A stretch of DNA of 64,000 nt from Fusobacterium sp. SYSU M8D902 (lineage in GTDB: Bacteria > Fusobacteriota > Fusobacteriia > Fusobacteriales > Fusobacteriaceae), in assembly GCF_040199715.1 (NCBI RefSeq), contig NZ_JBEFNA010000004.1:1-64000 (forward strand), written 5' to 3'. The notes beneath the pieces were generated by a model. It saw only the letters and a list, made by a program, of their open reading frames with translations. It searched no databases and was not told the origin of the DNA. This document shows positions 26,031 to 34,232 of this stretch, one piece after another. Positions within the stretch are counted from its first letter, which is position 1. Every line of letters begins with the position of its first letter. Made by a program: the position numbers and the translations under genes.

Positions 26031-27041
26031 TTAATATTTATAACAATACTTTGCAAGATTTTTTTCTATTATTTTAATTTCCTCTTTGTATTCTTTATAT
26101 TTTTCCCAAAGTTTTGTATTTTTTTTAGAAATTTTAGGATCAAACTTTGTTAAAGCTTTTGTATGCATTTTTTTATCTAAACCAATATAATTTTCTATAA
26201 TTTCTACTGTCTTTTCATAATTATAAATCAAATCTTCAAATTGAATCCTAATTGAATTTCCTTTATCTGTGTTTTCATACTGTTCTCTTGTCCATTTATA
26301 CCATTCGCAAAAAAGATTTATATTATAATGTGGTACAATATTCCCTTTAAAAATCTTTTTTTCTAACAAATACATATCTCTTGGATCTCTATCTACTACT
26401 ATAGATTTTATATTTGAAAAATATCTTTCGTATCTTGCTATATTACTTGGTGGAATTAATTGGTCTAACATAATATATTCTTTATTTTCTACATTAATTT
26501 CATTAAATAATTTATCGAAAAATTTTTTAGTTCTCTCTAAAAATATATCCTGATTTTTTATTGTAGCATAAGCTAGTTCATTTTTAGGTAGTAAATTATA
26601 GTTAACATCATTTGAAATTCCAATAATTTTTTTTAATATCGTTATTATTTTGTTATATCCTCTTGATGCAAATATAAAAAAATTTCCTCTTTCAATTATA
26701 TCGTAATGCCATCTTCCTAAATATTTAAATTCATAAAGAGATTTTATATATTCTTTTACAAATATTTTAAATTTATTATTAAAATATTTTTCATATGGTT
26801 TTAAAAAAATAGGATTATAATACCTTTCACTCATCTCCATAAATTTTTTTAGTGCATTGCTGCTATTATGTCTATTTGGATTTTCAATTAAATTATACTC
26901 TAAATCACTAATCCCATATGGATCATGAGCAATTCTTACCTCAAAATCACCTTTTGTTTCTATATTTTCATATTCTGATAATAAATCAGTAATTGCACTA
27001 GAACCTGTTCCATAAAATCCTGTTGTTGTTATAATTTTCAT
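26031..27041 (-). CDS. PAPS-dependent sulfotransferase-like protein
   Basis: A 336-residue P-loop protein. TTGFYGTGSSAITDLL at the N terminus fits the 5'-phosphosulfate loop, and SIVVDRDPRDMYL near residue 210 fits the 3'-phosphate-binding segment of sulfotransferases. In a polysaccharide operon this would add sulfate to a sugar, using PAPS made elsewhere. It is 1 bp from the next gene, so they are co-translated. I am fairly confident of the fold; sulfate as the group moved is inference. Confidence 0.7.
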   Translation of the reverse strand: MKIITTTGFYGTGSSAITDLLSEYENIETKGDFEVRIAHDPYGISDLEYNLIENPNRHNSSNALKKFMEMSERYYNPIFLKPYEKYFNNKFKIFVKEYIKSLYEFKYLGRWHYDIIERGNFFIFASRGYNKIITILKKIIGISNDVNYNLLPKNELAYATIKNQDIFLERTKKFFDKLFNEINVENKEYIMLDQLIPPSNIARYERYFSNIKSIVVDRDPRDMYLLEKKIFKGNIVPHYNINLFCEWYKWTREQYENTDKGNSIRIQFEDLIYNYEKTVEIIENYIGLDKKMHTKALTKFDPKISKKNTKLWEKYKEYKEEIKIIEKNLAKYCYKY

Positions 27042-27042
27042 T

Positions 27043-28239
27043 TTATCCTCGCTTTTTTATTTTTAAAATCATTTTTTTTATATATTCTTTTTTTATAGCC
27101 ATAAAATTAAATAATAATTTTTTCTTTCCGTTATATATATATTTAATTATAATATCATCAAATGATAATTTTTTATAATCTGACCAAAACTCATATCTAT
27201 TTAAAGGTTCATCAAAAGGTCTGATTAACGGTGTTTGTAAACTATTTTCTATTTTAGTTTCTACATAATCAATATTTTCCTTGCATTTAAAAAAATATTC
27301 TTTTCCTTTTTTATTATTAATTAAAACTAATGAAACTCCATTATTATCATCAAAACCTGGTGCCGCATTATCAATTCCCCAATAATCACCAATTGTTATA
27401 TCTGCTATATGGTAAATACTTTTATAAGGACATTTATAACAAGCTGGTCGTACAGTTAAATGAGAATAAAATAATCTGGTATATATCTTACTATTAATTT
27501 TTTTCCCAGAGTTTATCTTAATTGTCTCTACATGACTATCCCAACCAAATTTTTTTTTATTTCTAAAATCAATTTCTATACACTTACTTTTATAAGTATT
27601 TTCAACCCAATCTAAATAATCTTCTAATACTCTTGGACTAGGTACTCCATGACATATGATATCTATAGTTAATAATAATCTTTTATATTTGTCCGGTACA
27701 AATGATAAAAGTCCTTCTATTTGACAAGAAGTCCCTGAAAATAAGACTTTCTTTCCGTTTTGTAAATCTTTTAATACATCTCCATAACATTCTTTTAAAT
27801 CACTTTGAACATACTTAGAGCCTTGCATTTTATTTATACTTTTTATATCATCACATCTAATATGAAGTGCTTTTAAATCTTTATCTAAAATACACCCATA
27901 AACTATACCAGTATTTTTTAAAATATACTCAGATAAAACAACAAAAATCCCTCCCGATCGCGATTTCTGTCTTGATAAAAAATTTTTATTTTTTACTGCA
28001 TAAACAACTGGGAAATTACTATCTCTATTTTGAATAATACTATTTTGACTTTTTTTAAATCCACATACTTTTAAACATTTTTTACAATTAATACATTTTT
28101 CTATATCTATTACTGGGTATTTAAAACCTTCATCATCTGATATCATCTTTATCGCTGAAACAGGACATACTGTATAGCAAGCCGTACAACCACAACATTG
28201 ACTTTTATTTTCATATAAACTTATAAATTCTTTATCTAT
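27043..28239 (-). CDS. Ferredoxin-like CoenzF420_FrhB-type polysaccharide protein with apparent AUA start
   Basis: As read here, a 398-residue protein. Two [4Fe-4S] motifs open it: CCGCTACYTVCP near residue 15 and CINCKKCLKVCG near residue 49. A FrhB/FdhB C-terminal domain follows (GTSCQIEGL, CHGVPSPRVL, GDYWGI). This family is common beside pyruvyl transferases in polysaccharide loci; its reaction there is not known to me. No ATG, GTG or TTG exists between the in-frame stop at 28243-28245 and the first cluster. An ATA at 28237-28239 is 8 nt after AGGTGG and begins (M)DKEFISLYENKSQ. An internal ATG at 28144-28146 would lose the first cluster. Confidence 0.75.
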   Translation of the reverse strand: MDKEFISLYENKSQCCGCTACYTVCPVSAIKMISDDEGFKYPVIDIEKCINCKKCLKVCGFKKSQNSIIQNRDSNFPVVYAVKNKNFLSRQKSRSGGIFVVLSEYILKNTGIVYGCILDKDLKALHIRCDDIKSINKMQGSKYVQSDLKECYGDVLKDLQNGKKVLFSGTSCQIEGLLSFVPDKYKRLLLTIDIICHGVPSPRVLEDYLDWVENTYKSKCIEIDFRNKKKFGWDSHVETIKINSGKKINSKIYTRLFYSHLTVRPACYKCPYKSIYHIADITIGDYWGIDNAAPGFDDNNGVSLVLINNKKGKEYFFKCKENIDYVETKIENSLQTPLIRPFDEPLNRYEFWSDYKKLSFDDIIIKYIYNGKKKLLFNFMAIKKEYIKKMILKIKKRG

Positions 28240-29317
28240 TTTCTACACCACCTATTTTTAGAAAATTTTTACTTTTTTCTCTAATCTTTTCTAACTTTAA
28301 TGTTACTATTGCTAATTCTTCTTCTAAAATATCATTAGGAATATCATCAGCTTTTATCAATCTATTCTCTAGTCCTAACTGTTTTAAAAAAGTTTCTGCT
28401 CTTTGTGGACTTTTAGGATGTTTAATACTTAAAAATTGCTTTTTAAAGTTCACTGAAAAAGCTGTACCATGAAAAGAATTAGTGATAATATATGAGGCAT
28501 TATAAAATAGTTCCACAAATTCTTTTGGACCAATATCGTTAAAATATTTTATATTTTTATATTTTTTTCTAGTCTTACATATACAATATATTTCTAAATT
28601 TTTAAGTTCAGCTACTCTTTGTGCTATTTCAATTATATTTTTTTCATCAGCCAAATGATATATCAATAAATATTTATTTGAAGTCTCTTTTATATTTAAT
28701 TTATTTTTCCATTCATCTTCATTTAAAAGAATTGTCGGGTCACAAACCTGTTCAACTTCTTTTCCTAGTATTTCACCTATTTTTTTAGAATTTTCTCTAA
28801 CACTTATTTTTTCGAATGATTCCACTAATTTTTTAAATTCCATATTTAAATTTTTATCATCTAATTTGTAATTTCCTACACTTGAAGCATAGGAAATTTT
28901 TTTAGTATTAACTTTAGTATTTATATTCCCAAAATATATGTCATCATATCCTTTATTTAGTAAGGGATTCCATATTTGATCACTTCCTGAGATAATATAA
29001 TCATAATCAAAAGCTATTTTTTTTAATTCAGTTTTATTATATAATTTTGTTAAAGAATAATTTTTAAAAAATTCTATAAATTTTATTATTTTTCTTTTTC
29101 TTGCACTATAATTAAATATATCTGTCATAAAATAATAAATTCCATGTATTGAGAATTCAAATCTTATCTTTTGCATTCCTTTCATTATAAAATAATTTTT
29201 ATAATTAATTATTTCTACTTCGTAATTGTTTCGCTTTACTTCTTCTTGTAAAGCAAATGTTTGTAATGCTGCTCCATAATTACTTCCATTATGATATGTT
29301 ACTATTCCTATTTTCAT
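28232..29317 (-). CDS. Polysaccharide pyruvyl transferase family protein
   Basis: A 361-residue member of the CsaB/WcaK family, which transfers pyruvate from PEP to a sugar as a ketal. It starts KIGIVTYHNGSNYGAALQTF. YIISGSDQIWNPLLNKG near residue 108 and ITNSFHGTAFSVNF near residue 280 are the family signatures (the SFHG histidine is conserved). It overlaps the start of the ferredoxin-like gene by 8 nt, supporting a joint role. Confidence 0.85.
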   Translation of the reverse strand: MKIGIVTYHNGSNYGAALQTFALQEEVKRNNYEVEIINYKNYFIMKGMQKIRFEFSIHGIYYFMTDIFNYSARKRKIIKFIEFFKNYSLTKLYNKTELKKIAFDYDYIISGSDQIWNPLLNKGYDDIYFGNINTKVNTKKISYASSVGNYKLDDKNLNMEFKKLVESFEKISVRENSKKIGEILGKEVEQVCDPTILLNEDEWKNKLNIKETSNKYLLIYHLADEKNIIEIAQRVAELKNLEIYCICKTRKKYKNIKYFNDIGPKEFVELFYNASYIITNSFHGTAFSVNFKKQFLSIKHPKSPQRAETFLKQLGLENRLIKADDIPNDILEEELAIVTLKLEKIREKSKNFLKIGGVENR

Positions 29318-29345
29318 TTCTTCTCCTTAATTTTTCTGTATTTAT

Positions 29346-30449
29346 TTAAAAAAATCCATAATTAACAAATATTAATATAATCTTTCTTAAAAGAATTACT
29401 AAGGTTCCTCCATAAACAATAATATTATTAATATTTTGTATTGTTCTTGATTTAAAATTAGTATTTATATAATAATAAAAAATGAAGACTGGGACATAAA
29501 AAATTCCCACAAATCTTGTAAACCAGTATATTTTTATGGAAAAAATAAGTAGTGTTGAACAAATGATAGATATCGATAAATATTTGTCATAATTTTTAAA
29601 AACCTTTAAATATTTCTTTCTTTTTAAAACTCCTAATAATGTTATGTAATAAATTGGAATATATTTCAAAAATGTTGCTGATAACTCTATTTTTTTAAAA
29701 TCACTAAAATAATTTCTTATTTTATTTGCATAATTTATACTTATTATTTCTAATATTTTTTCAAGAATAAATACAAAAGTTTCTATTTTTAATATAATTA
29801 TAATAATTAAAAATAATATTATTACAATGATATTTTTATTCAGCCTTTTTTTTTGAAACAAAATAAAAAATGGCAATAAAATTATTGAACTTATATGAAA
29901 TAGAGTTGCTAAAATAATACATATAATACCTAATATCATTCTTTGTTTTCTTTTGTATTCAAGCATAATAATAAAAAATAAAGAAGCTATTGCACAGGCA
30001 TATGCCTGTTTCAATGTTATTATAGTAAATAAAATCCATTCATTCGTTAACATTAAAATATATATTTTACTATTCATGTTTTTAGAAATTCTATACCCTA
30101 TTAAAAATAAAAATACACAAATAAAAGTAGTAAAATAAAATAATGTATATACGTCTCCGTTCATTATTCTTATTATTTTTATTAAAGTATTTAATGCTAC
30201 TGAAGTCGTATCTCTTAAATAATTAAATTCATATATATAATTCAATCTATCTGAACCATATTTTGAAGAAATTTGTGTTGAATAAATATTAAAAATTGTA
30301 AATAGTATAGAAATTAACAATATTGTTGGATACGAAATTTTTACTATACTCTTTTTTTCATCAAACTTTTTTTCATCTCTTTTTATTAAAAATATAGAAA
30401 TTATACTTATAATAATATATACACTTGATACTAATAATCCTTTTTGCAT
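29346..30449 (-). CDS. EpsG/Wzy-type polysaccharide polymerase
   Basis: A 367-residue membrane protein with about ten helices. SSKYGSDRLNYIYEFNYL in an early loop and the helix-loop order match EpsG-family polymerases. It would join flipped repeat units at the periplasmic face. Sequence conservation in this class is low, so the assignment rests on topology, these short marks and operon context. Confidence 0.72.
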   Translation of the reverse strand: MQKGLLVSSVYIIISIISIFLIKRDEKKFDEKKSIVKISYPTILLISILFTIFNIYSTQISSKYGSDRLNYIYEFNYLRDTTSVALNTLIKIIRIMNGDVYTLFYFTTFICVFLFLIGYRISKNMNSKIYILMLTNEWILFTIITLKQAYACAIASLFFIIMLEYKRKQRMILGIICIILATLFHISSIILLPFFILFQKKRLNKNIIVIILFLIIIIILKIETFVFILEKILEIISINYANKIRNYFSDFKKIELSATFLKYIPIYYITLLGVLKRKKYLKVFKNYDKYLSISIICSTLLIFSIKIYWFTRFVGIFYVPVFIFYYYINTNFKSRTIQNINNIIVYGGTLVILLRKIILIFVNYGFF

Positions 30450-30463
30450 TATCTATTTACCTC

Positions 30464-31504
30464 TTAATCTTTTATAAGTGATTTATATATTTCTTTCAAT
30501 TTTAATAAATATGAATGTTCATTATGTAAAAGTTCAGCTCTTTTTTTAGCATTATAATTTTTAAGTTTATAATAATTTTTATCTGTTAACAATTTATAAA
30601 TTTCTTCTATATATTCTTTTGTAGTCCTACATATTTTTCCAACTTCATTATTTATAATTTTTGGTAATCCACCGACATTTGAAGCAACAACAGGCTTTCC
30701 TAATGCTAATGCTTCAATTGCAACCAATCCAAATCCTTCCCATTTTGATGGAATACATAAAAGTTGTGTGTTTTCTAATATTTTATATGGATTTTCTATA
30801 AAACCCATACACCTTATGTTATTCTGCAACTCCATATTTTTTATTTCATTCTCTATAAAATTATACATTTCTCCTGTACCTATCATTCCAACTCTTATTT
30901 TTGGTATTTTTTTAACTATTTCTTTTATTATTTCTAAAAATTTTTCTGGATCTTTTTGTTTTGTAAATCTTCCTAGATAAATTATATCAAAGATTTCAGA
31001 ACATTCTGCTTCTTTAGCTCTTTGTTTTATCCTGTAAATATTTATTGGATTTCCTACTATAATAGTTTTCTTAGTAAATATTTTTCCAAAAATATACTCT
31101 TTCATTACTGAGCTTGAAACTGTTAAAATTTTTTTATACTTCATACAAGTAATCCCATATATTATTGATTTTATATTTATTTTTTTTATCCAAGGTGGGT
31201 TATTGTGAAGATGAGATATTATTGGAATTTTATTTGCGACAGTAAATGAAATTATACTGGCTGTAAAATCATGGGCATGAATCAGATCTGGTTTTTCTCG
31301 ATCTAAAATATTTTTTATTGATAGTGGTGTTAGTTTGTCAACTAAATAATACTTTATTTTTTTTTCTTGCAAAACTCTTTCTATTGGTCCTTTTAATGAA
31401 ATATAAATACTCTCTATCTCTTTATCTATATTTTCAATAATTGAGATTGCAACATTTTCTGCTCCTGAATAAAATCCAGTATTTAATATATGTACTACTT
31501 TCAT
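30464..31504 (-). CDS. GT4-family glycosyltransferase
   Basis: A 346-residue GT-B retaining transferase. The N-terminal domain has LNTGFYSGAENVAISI and LIHAHDFTAS. The C-terminal donor domain has IIYLGRFTKQKDPEKFLEII, PSKWEGFGLVAIEALALGKP (the EX7E motif) and ASNVGGLPKII. The acceptor and donor sugars are unknown. It is one of two consecutive GT4 genes. Confidence 0.88.
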   Translation of the reverse strand: MKVVHILNTGFYSGAENVAISIIENIDKEIESIYISLKGPIERVLQEKKIKYYLVDKLTPLSIKNILDREKPDLIHAHDFTASIISFTVANKIPIISHLHNNPPWIKKINIKSIIYGITCMKYKKILTVSSSVMKEYIFGKIFTKKTIIVGNPINIYRIKQRAKEAECSEIFDIIYLGRFTKQKDPEKFLEIIKEIVKKIPKIRVGMIGTGEMYNFIENEIKNMELQNNIRCMGFIENPYKILENTQLLCIPSKWEGFGLVAIEALALGKPVVASNVGGLPKIINNEVGKICRTTKEYIEEIYKLLTDKNYYKLKNYNAKKRAELLHNEHSYLLKLKEIYKSLIKD

Positions 31505-31527
31505 TTTTCCCCTTTCTATAATTAATT

Positions 31528-32658
31528 TTAAATTTTTTCTACAAACTCTGCATAGATTGTTATCATCTTTTGTTCGATATTTTGGATATTTATTTTGGCT
31601 AATATTTTTTCAGTACTTTTCTCTAAATTTTTTGAAAGCTTTATTTTTTCTATATACTCATTCTTTTCAATAACTTTTACTAAAAATCCATTTTTTCCAT
31701 TTTCTACCAAATCATTATTTCCACGAATATTTGAACAAATAATAGGTAAATCACAACATATAGCTTCCATTAAAGCAACTGATAATCCTTCTCTCTTTGA
31801 AGGAAAAATAAAAATATCGGAAATTTTATATATTTCATATACATCTTTTCTAAATCCTAATAATTTAACATTTTTTTCAATTTTCAAATCTTTTGCTAAT
31901 TTTATTAATTCTTCTTTTAATTTTCCTTGTCCACAAATTAAATAATAAATATTTGGATTATTTATTTTAGCTAAGGCTTTTATTACTATAGAATGATTTT
32001 TATTTTTATTTAATTCTCCAACAGATAATAAAACTATATTCTCTTTTGTTAATCCTAATTCTTTTCTTTTTGCCTCTTTATCTACTTTTATACTTCTAAT
32101 TTTTTCTACATCAATTCCAACTCCTGGAATATATTCCACTTTTTTAGCGTGAAATGTTTTAGCTCTTTTATAATCTTCTTTATTTATTGTTATTAAAACA
32201 TCTGTATATTTTGATAAATATTTTTCAATAGGATAATATAATAACCAATTTATTAGAGGAGCTCCTTTAAAAAAATGAAACCCATGAGCTGTGTAAATTA
32301 CTTTTGTTTGAGTTTTATATCCTGCTAATCTTCCTACAACTCCACCAATTGGTGAATGACAATGTAAAAATTTATATTTATTTTCTAATAAAATTTTTTT
32401 TACCTGTTTATATGCCTTTATATTATTTATTATTTTTAATATATTTCTTTCAAAATCTATTTGATAATATTTTACTTTTAATTCTTCTAAAATCTTTTTT
32501 AAGGTTTGGACTCTCTCATTAGAACAGCTACTTCCTTTTTCAAAATTACATGCAACATGGACTTCATATCCCATATTTTGTAGCAATTTTATATTTGGAA
32601 TATTAAATTGATCTATCATTGAAGCTACTGAAGCTAACATTAATACTTTTTCTTTCAC
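31528..32658 (-). CDS. GT4-family glycosyltransferase
   Basis: A 376-residue GT-B transferase. HCHSPIGGVVGRLAG and TAHGFHFFKGAP near residues 98-130 match the CapM/WbpH-like group that adds an early sugar to the lipid-linked unit. The donor domain contains LSVGELNKNKNH and PSKREGLSVALMEAICCDLP. It overlaps the epimerase gene by 4 nt. Probably the second sugar of the repeat; this is inferred from position next to the initiating enzymes. Confidence 0.87.
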   Translation of the reverse strand: MKEKVLMLASVASMIDQFNIPNIKLLQNMGYEVHVACNFEKGSSCSNERVQTLKKILEELKVKYYQIDFERNILKIINNIKAYKQVKKILLENKYKFLHCHSPIGGVVGRLAGYKTQTKVIYTAHGFHFFKGAPLINWLLYYPIEKYLSKYTDVLITINKEDYKRAKTFHAKKVEYIPGVGIDVEKIRSIKVDKEAKRKELGLTKENIVLLSVGELNKNKNHSIVIKALAKINNPNIYYLICGQGKLKEELIKLAKDLKIEKNVKLLGFRKDVYEIYKISDIFIFPSKREGLSVALMEAICCDLPIICSNIRGNNDLVENGKNGFLVKVIEKNEYIEKIKLSKNLEKSTEKILAKINIQNIEQKMITIYAEFVEKI

Positions 32659-33539
32659 TTCTCATCACCAATCATATTTTTTATTCCGTTTATATAGTCT
32701 ATTTTTGGAATATACCCTAATTTTTCTCTTGTTTCCTTATTTTCAAATTGTAAACTTCCATAAAGTCTTACCATTATATTTGGTTTTAACTTTGTAAGTA
32801 GCCAGAAAAATGGTTGTATCATAGGAATATTTATTCTTTTTAATCCATATGCTTTTTCAATTCCTTCAACTATTTCTTTTAATGAAAGATTTTTTTCATC
32901 TAGTGGTAAAAATACTCCTTGTCCCTCTTTATCTATGACAAGGGTTGTTAAATACATTAAATTTTCTATATTTACCAGACTTCTTTTATTCTTACTGTAA
33001 TTAAAAGGTAAAATTGGAACTCTCTTTATAAGTTTTATTAAACTCTCCATATTCCCTTTTACACCTTTACCATATACCATTGGTGGTCTTATTACTCCAA
33101 TTTTAAAACTATTCCCTTCTAAGTTTTTTAGAATTTTTTCAGCTTCCCACTTACTTTCACCATAAGGATCATCTACAGGATTGCATTCTGAATTTTCATC
33201 TAATATTAGATTATGATTATATAAATCTCCATCATATCCATAAACTTTCACTGTACTATAGAAGACAAAATGTTTTACTCCATTTTTCTTAGCATTTTCT
33301 GCTACATTTTTTGTAAGCTCTGTATTCACTTCAAAATACTTTTCTCTTGGAGCTCCCTTCATTTGATGAACTAAAGCTGCCAAGTGTAATACTGTATCTA
33401 CTCCTTTAAACTCTATTTCCTCTGGCTTTGTTTTTAATAGATCTATTGGAATAATATTATATTTTTCTTTATATCTTTCTATAAAATTACTTCCTATAAA
33501 CCCTGAAGCTCCTGTAATCATAAGAGTTTTCTTTTCCAT
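32655..33539 (-). CDS. NAD-dependent epimerase/4-ketoreductase (WbpV/WreQ-like)
   Basis: A 294-residue extended SDR. GASGFIG at the N terminus is the NAD(P) motif; the catalytic serine lies in YSTVKVYG, and the YxxxK pair in PYGESKWEAEKIL near residue 150. The size and context fit 4-keto reductases that turn UDP-2-acetamido-4-keto-6-deoxyhexose into UDP-QuiNAc or UDP-FucNAc. CapD, two genes upstream, would supply that substrate. It overlaps both neighbours by 1-4 nt. Confidence 0.8.
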   Translation of the reverse strand: MEKKTLMITGASGFIGSNFIERYKEKYNIIPIDLLKTKPEEIEFKGVDTVLHLAALVHQMKGAPREKYFEVNTELTKNVAENAKKNGVKHFVFYSTVKVYGYDGDLYNHNLILDENSECNPVDDPYGESKWEAEKILKNLEGNSFKIGVIRPPMVYGKGVKGNMESLIKLIKRVPILPFNYSKNKRSLVNIENLMYLTTLVIDKEGQGVFLPLDEKNLSLKEIVEGIEKAYGLKRINIPMIQPFFWLLTKLKPNIMVRLYGSLQFENKETREKLGYIPKIDYINGIKNMIGDEK

Positions 33540-34219
33540 TAATACTCAACTCCTATCTTTTTTTCTATCTCTTTTTTCTTTTCAAGTAACTCTTTATCTT
33601 TTACAATGTTACTATTATCTACTTTATTAGCTATCTTTAAAAATGTTGCTATTATTAAATAAATATCATTCAAAAACCTTCTATTCTTAACATAATAAAG
33701 ATTTAATTCAATCTTATAAGGCATTATCTGTTCTATATAGAACTTTTCAGGATCTTTTACTTGATTCATTAGATATTCCTCATCTGAAAAAACTATACTA
33801 GCTGGAGAAGATATTCCACTTCTTACTTTAAATATTCCCTTATCTCTTTCAGAATAATAATGTAATCTTCTTGGTAATTCTGGTCTTGGACCTATAAAAC
33901 TCATATCTCCAAATAAAATATTAAATAATTGTGGTAACTCATCTAATTTAGATTTCCTTATTATTTTTCCTATTGGAGTAATTGCATTACTACTTCCCTT
34001 TACTTGAATTCCTTTCGCATCTTTATCAAAATCTGTTCTCATACTTCTAAATTTATAGATAGTAAACTCTCTCATTCCCATTGTTAATCTCTTTTGTTTA
34101 AAGAGTATTGGTCCTGGAGATGTTATTTTTATTATTATTCCAACAACTAACATAATTGGTAATAAAAATATTATTCCTAAAAATGATGCAATAATATCAA
34201 ATAATCTTTTTAAAAACAT
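33539..34219 (-). CDS. Undecaprenyl-phosphate sugar phosphotransferase (initiating, WcaJ-like)
   Basis: A 226-residue monotopic phosphoglycosyltransferase. The N-terminal hydrophobic hairpin is FLKRLFDIIASFLGIIFLLP. FKQKRLTMGMREFTIYKFRSM and KLDELPQLFNILFGDMSFIG carry the catalytic Asp-Glu and metal-binding parts. It moves sugar-1-phosphate from a UDP sugar onto undecaprenyl phosphate and so starts each repeat unit. It is the short form without the extra N-terminal membrane domain. Its sugar is probably the CapD/reductase product. Confidence 0.9.
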   Translation of the reverse strand: MFLKRLFDIIASFLGIIFLLPIMLVVGIIIKITSPGPILFKQKRLTMGMREFTIYKFRSMRTDFDKDAKGIQVKGSSNAITPIGKIIRKSKLDELPQLFNILFGDMSFIGPRPELPRRLHYYSERDKGIFKVRSGISSPASIVFSDEEYLMNQVKDPEKFYIEQIMPYKIELNLYYVKNRRFLNDIYLIIATFLKIANKVDNSNIVKDKELLEKKKEIEKKIGVEY

Positions 34220-34232
34220 CTCTCTTTCCTCT

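Noticed and set aside
27043-28146. Ferredoxin-like gene starting at the internal ATG
   Set aside because: This would discard a complete first [4Fe-4S] motif, and the ATG lacks a good ribosome site; the AUA reading is preferred.
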